The position numbers were made by a program, and so were the translations under genes. The notes beneath the pieces are model-generated. The model did not search any database and was not told where the DNA came from. It saw only the letters and a list, made by a program, of their open reading frames with translations. DNA of 64,000 nt from Streptomyces echinoruber (lineage in GTDB: Bacteria; Actinomycetota; Actinomycetes; Streptomycetales; Streptomycetaceae): the NCBI RefSeq assembly GCF_014651135.1, contig NZ_BMWH01000032.1, positions 1-64,000 on the forward strand, written 5' to 3'. Within the stretch, counting starts at the first letter, position 1; each line of letters begins with the position of its first letter. Shown here piece by piece: positions 26,141 through 33,007 of the stretch.

Positions 26141-27334
26141 TCACCGGAAGGCGTCGAACCCGGTGAGCGCCTTGCCCAGCACGAGCTGGTGCATCTCCAC
26201 GGTGCCCTCATAGGTGAGCACCGACTCGAGATTCGTCGCGTGCCGCATCACGGGGTATTCGAGGGAGATCCCGTTGGCACCGAGGATCGTCCTCGCCGTA
26301 CGGCAGATCTCGATCGCCTCCCGTACGTTGTTGAGCTTGCCGAAGCTGACCTGCTCCGGACGCAGGCGGCCGGCGTCCATGCGCCGCCCCAGGTGATGGG
26401 CGAGCAGGATCCCCTTGTGCAGTTCCACCGCCATGTCGGCGAGTTTGGCCTGGGTGAGCTGGAAGCCCCCGATGGGCCGCCCGAACTGCTCCCGCGAGCG
26501 CGCGTAGTCCAGCGCCGCCTCGAAACAGGCCCGCGCCGCCCCCATCGCGCCCCACACGATCCCGTACCGGGCGTGCGACAGGCAGCTCAGCGGGCCGCGC
26601 AGCCCGGTCACCTCCGGCAGCACGGCGCCGGCGGGCAGCCGTACGTCGTCGAGCACGAGCTCGCTGGTGACGGAGGCCCGCAGGGACCACTTGTGCTTGA
26701 TCTCGGGCGCGGAGAAGCCGGGGGTGCCGGCGGGCACGAGGAACCCGCGGATGCCGTCGTCGGTCTGCGCCCAGACGACGGCGACGCCGGCGACCGAGCC
26801 GTTGGTGATCCACATCTTGCGGCCGTTGAGGACCCAGTCGCCGCCGTCCTTCTTGGCGTAGGTCCGCATCGACGCCGGGTCGGAGCCGTGGTCGGGCTCG
26901 GTCAGCCCGAAGCAGCCGATGACCTCGCCGGCGGCCATGCGGGGCAGCCACTCCTGCCGCTGCTCCTCGCTGCCGAAGCGGTGGATGGCGTACATGGCGA
27001 GGGAGCCCTGGACGGAGACGAGGGACCGGATGCCCGAGTCGGCGGCCTCCAGCTCCAGGCAGGCCAGACCGTACTGCACGGCGCCGGCCCCGGCGCAGCC
27101 GTATCCGGTGAGCGACATGCCGAGTGCGCCGATCCCGCCGAGCTCGCGCGCCAGCTCCCGGACGGCCGGCAGCTCGCCCTTCTCGTACCACTCCGCCACG
27201 TACGGCAGCACCCGGTCCGCCGCCCAGGCGCGCACCGTGTCCCGGACCGCCAGGTCCTCCGGCTCCAGCAGGTCGTCGATGCCGAGCGGATCGGCGGGGT
27301 CGAAGGGGGGCGGCTTGGGCGAGGCGGTCGGCAT
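26141..27334 (-). CDS. Acyl-CoA dehydrogenase, glutaryl-CoA dehydrogenase-like
   Basis: A 397-residue FAD enzyme. It contains the three acyl-CoA dehydrogenase domains: an N-terminal helical bundle; a middle beta-domain with IGCFGLTEPDHGSDPASM and WITNGSVAGVAVVWAQ; and a C-terminal bundle with SREQFGRPIGGFQLTQAKLADM. The catalytic-base region VLTYEGTVEMHQLVLGKALTG places Glu in the glutaryl-CoA dehydrogenase position. It oxidises (and in true GCDHs decarboxylates) short acyl-CoA substrates in the cytoplasm. ATG 27334 has GGAGGG at ideal distance. A palindrome 20 bases upstream suggests repression by a TetR-type regulator. Confidence 0.9.
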   Translation of the reverse strand: MPTASPKPPPFDPADPLGIDDLLEPEDLAVRDTVRAWAADRVLPYVAEWYEKGELPAVRELARELGGIGALGMSLTGYGCAGAGAVQYGLACLELEAADSGIRSLVSVQGSLAMYAIHRFGSEEQRQEWLPRMAAGEVIGCFGLTEPDHGSDPASMRTYAKKDGGDWVLNGRKMWITNGSVAGVAVVWAQTDDGIRGFLVPAGTPGFSAPEIKHKWSLRASVTSELVLDDVRLPAGAVLPEVTGLRGPLSCLSHARYGIVWGAMGAARACFEAALDYARSREQFGRPIGGFQLTQAKLADMAVELHKGILLAHHLGRRMDAGRLRPEQVSFGKLNNVREAIEICRTARTILGANGISLEYPVMRHATNLESVLTYEGTVEMHQLVLGKALTGFDAFR

Positions 27335-27353
27335 GAGCACCCTCCGGCAAGGA

Positions 27354-27370
27354 AACTAGCAGCGCTAGTT
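27354..27370. promoter_or_regulatory. TetR-like operator upstream of acyl-CoA dehydrogenase
   Basis: AACTAGC-AGC-GCTAGTT: perfect 7-bp arms around 3 bases, 20 bp before the start codon. Its size and symmetry are typical of TetR-family operators that control acyl-CoA catabolic genes in actinobacteria. No TetR gene lies next to it, so the regulator would be encoded elsewhere. Confidence 0.55.
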
Positions 27371-27467
27371 AAACGGTTCCGGTCCCGACGTTACGACGCC
27401 GTTCCCCCCGAGTCCAGCCCCGCATCCGCCCGGCGACCGTCCGTCCGGCGGACCGTCCGGGCGGCGC

Positions 27468-29204
27468 TCACGCCGACACCCGGGACCGCTCCCTCTCCCG
27501 CTGGGCGGGAAGCTCCATGGCACCGCCCGCGTCCTCCCTGTCTTCCGCGGTCTCCGCAGTCTCTGCGGTCTTCGCGGTCTCCGCAGTCTCTGCGGTCTTC
27601 GCGGTGTCCCTGATCTCCGCAGTCTTCACGGTGTCCCCGATCTCCGCGGCATCCCCGGTCTCCCCGCACTGCATCACCCGCGGCAGCCGCAGCGCCATCA
27701 GCGCCCCGAGCAGCAGCAGCCCCGCGCTCACGAGCAGCGTGACGTGCAGCCCGTGCACGAAGGAGTCCCGGGCCGCCCGCCGCAGGGCGCCCCCGGCGGG
27801 GCCCCCGAGCCGCGCGGCGACGTCGTACGCCTCCCCCAGCGAGTGGGAGGCGGCCGCGGCCGACTCGGCCGGCACACCGGGCACGCCGGCGAGCCCGGGT
27901 GCGTACGCGGCGTTCATGACGCTGCCCAGCAACGCGATGCCGATGCCCGCCCCGAGCTGGTAGGAGGTCTCCCCGATCGCCGCCGCGCCCCCGGCCTGCT
28001 CGGCCGGTGCCTCGCTGAGCATGGACTCGTACGCGCCGAACAGCGTCGTCTCCAGCCCGAACCCGAGCAGCACGAACCCCGTGAGCAGCAGCGCCACGTC
28101 GTCCCGGCCGCCCATCCCGGTGAGCGTGAGCACGGCCACCGCGGTGAGCAGGAAGCCGGAGCAGACCATGCGCCGCGGCCCGAACCGCCGCAGCATCCGC
28201 TCCCCCGCCAGCCCGGCCGCCATCGCGGCGAAGGTCAGTGGCAGCAGCCGCAGGCCCGTCCGGAGCGGGGAGAGCCGCAGCACGAGTTGCAGGTACTGGG
28301 CGGCGATCAGCTCCAGGCCGACCAGCGCCAGCATCGCCAGGACGATGCAGCCGACGGAGGTGCTGAACGCCGGCCGCCCGAACATCCGCAGGTCCACCAG
28401 CGGATGCGCCCGCCGCCGCTGCCGCCGGACGAACGCCACGAGCAGCGCGGCGCCGACGACGAGCGGCAGCACGGTCCACACGCCGGTGACCGGCTCGCGC
28501 CCGCCGAGCCGTTTGACGGCCAGGACGACGCCGAGCAGGCCGGCGGCCGCCATCAGCGACCCGGCCACGTCCCACGGGCCGTCGTGGCCCCCCGTGGACT
28601 CCGGCAGCAGCAGCCGCCCCACGGGCAGGCTGACCAGCATCAACGGGATGTTGACCAGGAAGACCGAACCCCACCAGAAGTGCTCCAGCAGGAATCCGCC
28701 GAGCAGCGGCCCCACGGCCGCCCCCACCGCCGCCACCGCGCTCCACACGCCGATGGCCAGCGCCCGCTCGCGGCGGTCGGGGAAGACCTGCCGCAGGATC
28801 GACAGCGTGGCCGGCATGATCATCGCGCCGCCGACGCCGAGCAGCGCCCGCGCCACGATGAGGGTCTGCGGGTTCGGGGAGAAGGCCGCGAGGGCGGAGG
28901 CGAGGTCGAAGAGGCCGTAGCCGAGCAGCAGGATCCGTCTGCGGCCCACCCGGTCGCCGAGCGTGCCGAAGAGGATCAGCAGCGAGGCGCAGACGAGCGG
29001 GTAGGTGTCGACGATCCAGAGCAGTTCGATGGCGCCGGGCCTGAGGTCCTCGGTGACGGCGGGGACCGCCACGTGGAGGACGGTGGCGTCCACGGCGACC
29101 AGCAGCAGGCTGACGCAGAGGACGACGAGGACGACCCAGCGGTTGGCACCGGCCCCGGCCGCCCGACGGCGCAGCGCGGTGGCGGCCGTGGTCGTCCCGG
29201 ACAT
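27468..29204 (-). CDS. MFS drug exporter, DHA2 (EmrB/QacA) family, with repeat tail
   Basis: A 578-residue, 14-helix proton-driven exporter. The first helix has DATVLHVAVPAV, and motif A LFGTLGDRVGRRRILLLGYG follows helix 2. GVGGAMIMPATLSIL and GVWSAVAAVGAAVGPLLGG are DHA2 motifs. It probably exports toxic hydrophobic compounds or antibiotics. The last ~60 residues are an unusual cytoplasmic tail of Glu-Thr-Ala-Lys-type repeats (ETAETAKTAETAE) from an imperfect 9/18/36-bp DNA repeat at about 27540-27650. ATG 29204 has GGGAGG upstream. No adjacent regulator is present. Confidence 0.9.
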   Translation of the reverse strand: MSGTTTAATALRRRAAGAGANRWVVLVVLCVSLLLVAVDATVLHVAVPAVTEDLRPGAIELLWIVDTYPLVCASLLILFGTLGDRVGRRRILLLGYGLFDLASALAAFSPNPQTLIVARALLGVGGAMIMPATLSILRQVFPDRRERALAIGVWSAVAAVGAAVGPLLGGFLLEHFWWGSVFLVNIPLMLVSLPVGRLLLPESTGGHDGPWDVAGSLMAAAGLLGVVLAVKRLGGREPVTGVWTVLPLVVGAALLVAFVRRQRRRAHPLVDLRMFGRPAFSTSVGCIVLAMLALVGLELIAAQYLQLVLRLSPLRTGLRLLPLTFAAMAAGLAGERMLRRFGPRRMVCSGFLLTAVAVLTLTGMGGRDDVALLLTGFVLLGFGLETTLFGAYESMLSEAPAEQAGGAAAIGETSYQLGAGIGIALLGSVMNAAYAPGLAGVPGVPAESAAAASHSLGEAYDVAARLGGPAGGALRRAARDSFVHGLHVTLLVSAGLLLLGALMALRLPRVMQCGETGDAAEIGDTVKTAEIRDTAKTAETAETAKTAETAETAEDREDAGGAMELPAQRERERSRVSA

Positions 29205-29404
29205 GTACGTACCTCCCAGATGAACCCTCGCGTTCGGCGGGCTCGCGGGGTGGGGAGCCCCCGCGACTCGACCGGGGAGGAGCGGTGGTCCCCGGTCCGC
29301 GCTACGAAAGGCGAGTGACACGTCAGCGTACGCGAGCCGGGCGGTCCGGGGCGTGGCGGACCTCTCAGACATCGCCGGAACAGGTGTGGCGTGCGCCACT
29401 CTCC
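29205..29404. other. Divergent spacer, left part
   Basis: Contains the MFS promoter region (minus strand) and a short palindrome GTGGCG-TG-CGCCAC at 29386-29399. No ORF is seen. The right part of this 363-bp spacer holds the two repeat arrays listed next. Confidence 0.5.
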
Positions 29405-29459
29405 TCACCTGTGCGTCACCTGCGCATCACCCGCGCGTCACCCGTGTGTCGCACCCGGT
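29405..29459. repeat. 11-bp helically phased repeat ×4-5
   Basis: TCACCTGTGCG, TCACCTGCGCA, TCACCCGCGCG, TCACCCGTGTG and a degenerate fifth copy lie end to end from 29405. The 11-bp period is close to one DNA turn, so all copies face the same side of the helix. It is 100-160 bp upstream of the GT-C gene. Confidence 0.8.
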
Positions 29460-29508
29460 GACGCCCGGCCGCTCCCGGCGGGCTCCGGGCCGACCGGGAG
29501 CGGCCCGG

Positions 29509-29559
29509 TCGATACCGGCCGATAGTCGACACCGGCCGATAGTCGACACCGGTCGATAA
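29509..29559 (+). repeat. 17-bp direct repeat ×3 at the GT-C gene promoter
   Basis: TCGATACCGGCCGATAG (29509-29525), TCGACACCGGCCGATAG (29526-29542) and TCGACACCGGTCGATAA (29543-29559) run into the start region. Each junction forms a GATAGTCGA-type dyad. The third copy supplies the predicted -10 box, so a protein binding the array would block or assist RNA polymerase. Confidence 0.85.
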
Positions 29560-29560
29560 T
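29555..29560 (+). promoter_or_regulatory. Putative -10 box GATAAT of a leaderless transcript
   Basis: GATAAT matches TATAAT in five of six positions and ends seven bases before the GTG at 29568. No ribosome-binding site is present, so a leaderless transcript is likely. It overlaps the last 17-bp repeat. Confidence 0.55.
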
Positions 29561-29567
29561 CGAGCCC

Positions 29568-30884
29568 GTGAGCGATCTTGCGACGCGTGCCGACCGGGCC
29601 CCGGCCCTACCGCGAGCCGCCCCGGCCCTGCTCGGGTACGCGGCCGTGCGGGCCCTGGGCCTGGCCGTGCTGGCCGGGTGGAGCGCGGCGCACGGCAGGA
29701 ACGCCCACACGCTGCTGACGGCCCGCTGGGACTCCCTGTGGTACGCGCGGGTCGCCGGGCTCGGCTACGGCTACGAGGTGCGCCTGCCGGACGGCGCCGT
29801 CCACTCCGACCTCGCCTTCTTCCCGCTGCTGCCGTGGCTGGAGCGGCTGGGGGCGGCGGTGACGCCGCTGGGGTACGGGGACGTCGGCCTCGCCGTCAGC
29901 CTGCTCGCCTCGCTCGCCGCGGCCTGGGGGATCTTCGCGGTCGCCGACCACCTGTACGGCCGCCGGGCGGGGGTGTGCGCGACGCTGCTGTGGGCGGTGC
30001 TGCCGGTCGCGGTCGTGCAGTCGATGGCGTACAGCGAGTCGCTGTTCACGGCGCTGGCGGCCTGGGCGCTGTACGCGGCGCTGACCGGCCGCTGGGTCAC
30101 GGCGGGCGCCCTGGCACTGGCGGCGGGCCTGACCCGCCCGGTGGGGCTGGCGGTGACCGCGGCGGTGTGGACGGCCGGCGCCGTGTCGTTCGCCCGGGAG
30201 CGGCGCGCGGCCCGGGAGCGGTCCGCTGTCCGGGACCAGCTCGCGGCCCGGGAGTGGCCCGCCGCCCAGGAGCAGTCCGCCGCCACCTCGTCCGGGTGCA
30301 CCGGGAGCCCGGCGCCGACGGGCGGCGTGCGGGAGGTCGTACGCGCCCCCGCGCGCACGACCGCGCCCCCGCGCGGGGGCGCACCGGCCCGGCGGCGCGC
30401 CCTCGGCATGCTGCTCGCGCCGCTCGGCTGCGCCGGGTACCTGCTCTGGGTCGGCCACCGCACCGGCCGGGGCCTGTGGGGGTACGCGCGGGTGCAGGCC
30501 GGGTGGCGCAACGGTTTCGACGGCGGCCGGGCCTTCGCCCGCTTCACGGCCGAGAAGTTCACGTCACTCCCGTCGGCCCCGGCCGGCCTGGGCCTGGTGG
30601 CCGGCGTCGCGCTGGTGGTGTGGCTGTACGTCACCTGCGTACGGCAGCGGCAGCCGCTCGAGCTGCTGGTGTACGCGGGTGTCGTCACCGCGCTCGCCCT
30701 GGGCGCCTCCGGGTACTTCGGTTCCAAGCCGCGCCTGCTGCTGCCCGCGTTCCCGCTGCTGCTGCCGCTCGCCCTGGCCCTGGCCCGGCGGCCGGTCCGC
30801 CGATCGGCGCTGGTGCTGGGGGCCGTCGCGGTGCTCTCGGCGGTGTACGGGGCGGTGTGGCTGAACGGCACCGGTCCGCCGTGA
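29568..30884 (+). CDS. GT-C membrane protein, PIG-V mannosyltransferase-like
   Basis: A 438-residue polytopic protein. The first loop has TARWDSLWYARVAGLGYGYE, matching the RWD-type acidic motif of PIG-V/GT-C mannosyltransferases that use polyprenyl-phosphate sugars. SDLAFFPLLPWLERL and YSESLFTALAAWALY are further family motifs. A cytoplasmic loop (about 205-280) is an Ala/Arg/Glu-rich low-complexity insertion. It probably adds mannose to a lipid or protein at the outer face of the membrane. The GTG start appears leaderless. Confidence 0.85.
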   Translation: MSDLATRADRAPALPRAAPALLGYAAVRALGLAVLAGWSAAHGRNAHTLLTARWDSLWYARVAGLGYGYEVRLPDGAVHSDLAFFPLLPWLERLGAAVTPLGYGDVGLAVSLLASLAAAWGIFAVADHLYGRRAGVCATLLWAVLPVAVVQSMAYSESLFTALAAWALYAALTGRWVTAGALALAAGLTRPVGLAVTAAVWTAGAVSFARERRAARERSAVRDQLAAREWPAAQEQSAATSSGCTGSPAPTGGVREVVRAPARTTAPPRGGAPARRRALGMLLAPLGCAGYLLWVGHRTGRGLWGYARVQAGWRNGFDGGRAFARFTAEKFTSLPSAPAGLGLVAGVALVVWLYVTCVRQRQPLELLVYAGVVTALALGASGYFGSKPRLLLPAFPLLLPLALALARRPVRRSALVLGAVAVLSAVYGAVWLNGTGPP

Positions 30885-31098
30885 CCGGCCCGGCCGCGCG
30901 GCCCACCCCGGTCGAGCATTCGGTGAACGCATTCGTAATTCCGGTAAAACGTCCGCCCGTAATGATCAAATAAATTGCTGGGATCCGGTCGGCGTGCATT
31001 GCGGAATCCCGGGAATTCGGCGGCCGCCTGAGAGCAATCCCACATCACATCGTCATCACAAACCCGGTGATTCGACCGGGAAGTGACCTCACTCGCTG

Positions 31099-31104
31099 TA
31101 ACGT
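31099..31104 (+). promoter_or_regulatory. Putative -10 box TAACGT of PAP2 gene
   Basis: TAACGT (TANNNT) ends seven bases before the GTG at 31112, the same geometry as three other starts in this window. The upstream region 30885-31098 is relatively AT-rich and shows no ORF of note. Confidence 0.5.
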
Positions 31105-31111
31105 CGATTGA

Positions 31112-32152
31112 GTGCGTACCGAACGAACACTCACCCGTCTGGACCGGCTGTTCGCCCGGCTGGACCGTGAGCCGGAACGGCCGGCACACATCGACGTGCC
31201 GAGGATGAGCCGGCACCGCGTCGTGCTGCTCGCCGCGACACTCGCGTTCTACCTGGCGATCGTCTGGGCCGTGGTGACCACCTCCTGGCTGGTCCGGCTC
31301 GACTGGCAGGTCATGTTCTTCCGGCCGTACCAGCAGTGGCCGCAGATCCACGCCTTCGCCGACTACTACGTCGTGCTCGGCCAGCGCGGCCCCACCGCCG
31401 TGATGGTCGCCGCGTGGCTGGGCTGGCGTTCCTGGCGGCAGCACACGCTGCGCCCGCTGCTGGCGCTGGGGGCGGCGCTGCTGCTGCTGAACGTCACCGT
31501 CGGCGCCGCCAAGTACGGCATGGGCCGGCTCGGCCCGCACTACGCGACCGTCATCGGCTCCAACGAGATGGGGCTGGGCGGCGACATATTCCCCAGCGGC
31601 CACACCGCCAACGCCGTGGTGACCTGGGGCATCCTGGCCTACCTGGCCTCCACCCCCAGGGCGCGCCGCTGGCTGTCGGCGCTGTCGGCGGTGACCGCGC
31701 TCGGCGTCGGCCTGACCACCGTCTACCTCGGTACGCACTGGCTGAGCGACGTGCTGCTGGGCTGGGCCGCGGGGCTGCTGATCCTGCTGGCGCTGCCGTG
31801 GTGCGAGCCGCTGATCGCCCGCTCGGAGGCGGCGCTCCTGGAGCTGCGCGACCGCCGGCGCGCCCGGTACGGCCGTCCCGCACCCCGGCCCGCTCCCGCT
31901 CCTGCCCCCGTCCCCGCGGCCGGTCCGCCCGTGGCGCTCGGGCCGCGGGTCCTGGCCGACGCGGAGGCACCGGCCCGCGACGCGGTGCCGGCGGCCGCCC
32001 GTCCGCCCCGGGCGCCGGTCTACCTCGCCCCCGGTCCCCATCTGGCCCGGTCGGAGCGCACGCCGGTCACCCCGACCGGCAGCCGCAGGCCCCCGCACGC
32101 CGACCGCCTGCCGCGCGGCACCTCGACGGCCCGCCCGCTCACGGGCGGCTGA
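31112..32152 (+). CDS. PAP2-superfamily membrane phosphatase
   Basis: A 346-residue protein with five or six transmembrane helices and the PAP2 core. KYGMGRLGPHY stands in the first motif, IFPSGHTANAVVTWG is the PSGH motif with the catalytic His, and TVYLGTHWLSDVLLGW is the third motif with nucleophile His and Asp. The usual Arg residues in motif 1 (RP) and motif 3 (SR) are replaced by Gly and Thr, so it belongs to a divergent Streptomyces subgroup. It probably dephosphorylates a polyprenyl or lipid phosphate. The C-terminal 80 residues are a disordered Pro/Ala/Arg tail. GTG start, apparently leaderless. Confidence 0.85.
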   Translation: MRTERTLTRLDRLFARLDREPERPAHIDVPRMSRHRVVLLAATLAFYLAIVWAVVTTSWLVRLDWQVMFFRPYQQWPQIHAFADYYVVLGQRGPTAVMVAAWLGWRSWRQHTLRPLLALGAALLLLNVTVGAAKYGMGRLGPHYATVIGSNEMGLGGDIFPSGHTANAVVTWGILAYLASTPRARRWLSALSAVTALGVGLTTVYLGTHWLSDVLLGWAAGLLILLALPWCEPLIARSEAALLELRDRRRARYGRPAPRPAPAPAPVPAAGPPVALGPRVLADAEAPARDAVPAAARPPRAPVYLAPGPHLARSERTPVTPTGSRRPPHADRLPRGTSTARPLTGG

Positions 32153-32212
32153 CCCGCCGGACGGTACGCGCACCCCGGCTTCGCGCCACGGCTGCTCCGG
32201 TACGACGGCTCA

Positions 32213-32244
32213 GGCCCCGGTCTCCCGCCCAGGGAGCCGGGGCC
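32213..32244. terminator. Bidirectional terminator between PAP2 and I78 genes
   Basis: GGCCCCGG/CCGGGGCC plus CTCCC/GGGAG stack into a 13-bp stem with one bulged T and a 5-base loop. It is placed between convergent genes, 60 bp after the PAP2 stop and about 50 bp beyond the I78 stop. Confidence 0.8.
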
Positions 32245-32250
32245 TTCACC

Positions 32251-32294
32251 GTGCGGCCGCTGCCGTGCGGCCGGTGCCGTGCGCCGGCGCGTCA
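32251..32294. repeat. 14-bp repeat overlapping the I78 stop
   Basis: GTGCGGCCGCTGCC (32251-32264) and GTGCGGCCGGTGCC (32265-32278) are followed by a diverged third unit at 32279-32294 that contains the TGA of the minus-strand I78 gene (32292-32294). Confidence 0.75.
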
Positions 32295-32507
32295 CCCCTT
32301 CCAGGCGCGGGTCACGCGGCCGTCGGCGACCTCGAAGTTCAGCCGGCCGGCGCGGTACTCCATGGTGATGATCGCGCCCGGCGGCAGCGACCGCACCGTG
32401 GACCAGCCGCGCTCGCGGGCGAGGTGCTCGGCCCGCCGGGCGTCGAGTCCGACGTACCCGTCCGGGTTGTCGTGGGGCTCCGTGGGCGGAGTGGGAATCG
32501 GTGCCAT
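32292..32507 (-). CDS. I78-family peptidase-inhibitor-like protein
   Basis: A 71-residue protein of the proteinase inhibitor I78 fold. GYVGLDARRAEHLARERGWS, VRSLPPGAIITMEYRAGRLN and FEVADGRVTRAWKG follow the family pattern, including the terminal W-x-G. Known members are small inhibitors of serine proteases. No signal peptide is seen, so it would act inside the cell or be released by lysis. ATG 32507 is preceded by TACGGT six bases upstream and no Shine-Dalgarno site, suggesting leaderless expression. The longer frame to 32612 is rejected. Confidence 0.87.
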   Translation of the reverse strand: MAPIPTPPTEPHDNPDGYVGLDARRAEHLARERGWSTVRSLPPGAIITMEYRAGRLNFEVADGRVTRAWKG

Positions 32508-33007
32508 GCCGCCACCGTAGGCGCCGCGGGGCGGCCGGGAAAGCGGCCGCCCGCCCGAGGGCGCCCGCCGGCGGCGCCTCGCCCCACGGGCACCGGGTAC
32601 CTCTCCTGTCACGCTTCTGTCACAGGACTACGACAGATCCCGACAGCGCGCCGGGGCTTGCAGGTCACCCGGACGGGCGGTTCCCCGGGCCTTCCAGGTG
32701 TCTTCCGCGGGTAATCCGAGGTAATTTCCGAGGAGGGTGGACGGAGCCGCTCCCGACGTGCCGGAAAACGCCGGAAGTAAGAATCGAGTAAGGGTCCGGG
32801 TCCCTTTCCCGCCCATTCCACGCAGGGGCCGAGACCGCACCGTCGCACAGGAATTTCACGGTTTCGGCACATGACGTTCGAACGCCTCTGTCTTGAGTGC
32901 CCCCTGTCGGACCGGGCGGCGGAGGCGCATCATGGCGTCAACCCGTGGGTACACGGCGTGCGGCCACGGCGGGCCCAGGACGCGATGAGCGAAGGGGCGA
33001 CGAGGCG
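32508..33007. other. 500-bp spacer before ctaD
   Basis: Holds the I78 promoter (TACGGT on the minus strand, 32514-32519) and the ctaD upstream region. CTGTCAC occurs twice and CGACAG twice at about 32608-32655, forming possible dyads. GGTAATCCGAGG and GGTAATTTCCGAGG form a near-repeat at about 32711-32735. No credible ORF. No clear promoter for ctaD could be fixed. Confidence 0.45.

Noticed and set aside
30881..30973. A 31-codon frame overlapping the end of the GT-C gene (GTGA)
   Set aside because: The overlap looks like coupling, but the peptide shows no motif and lies in an AT-richer spacer with no other support.
32609..32872. An 87-codon minus-strand frame upstream of ctaD
   Set aside because: No ribosome-binding site and no coding-like residue pattern; it is the antisense of a spacer with stop-poor GC content.
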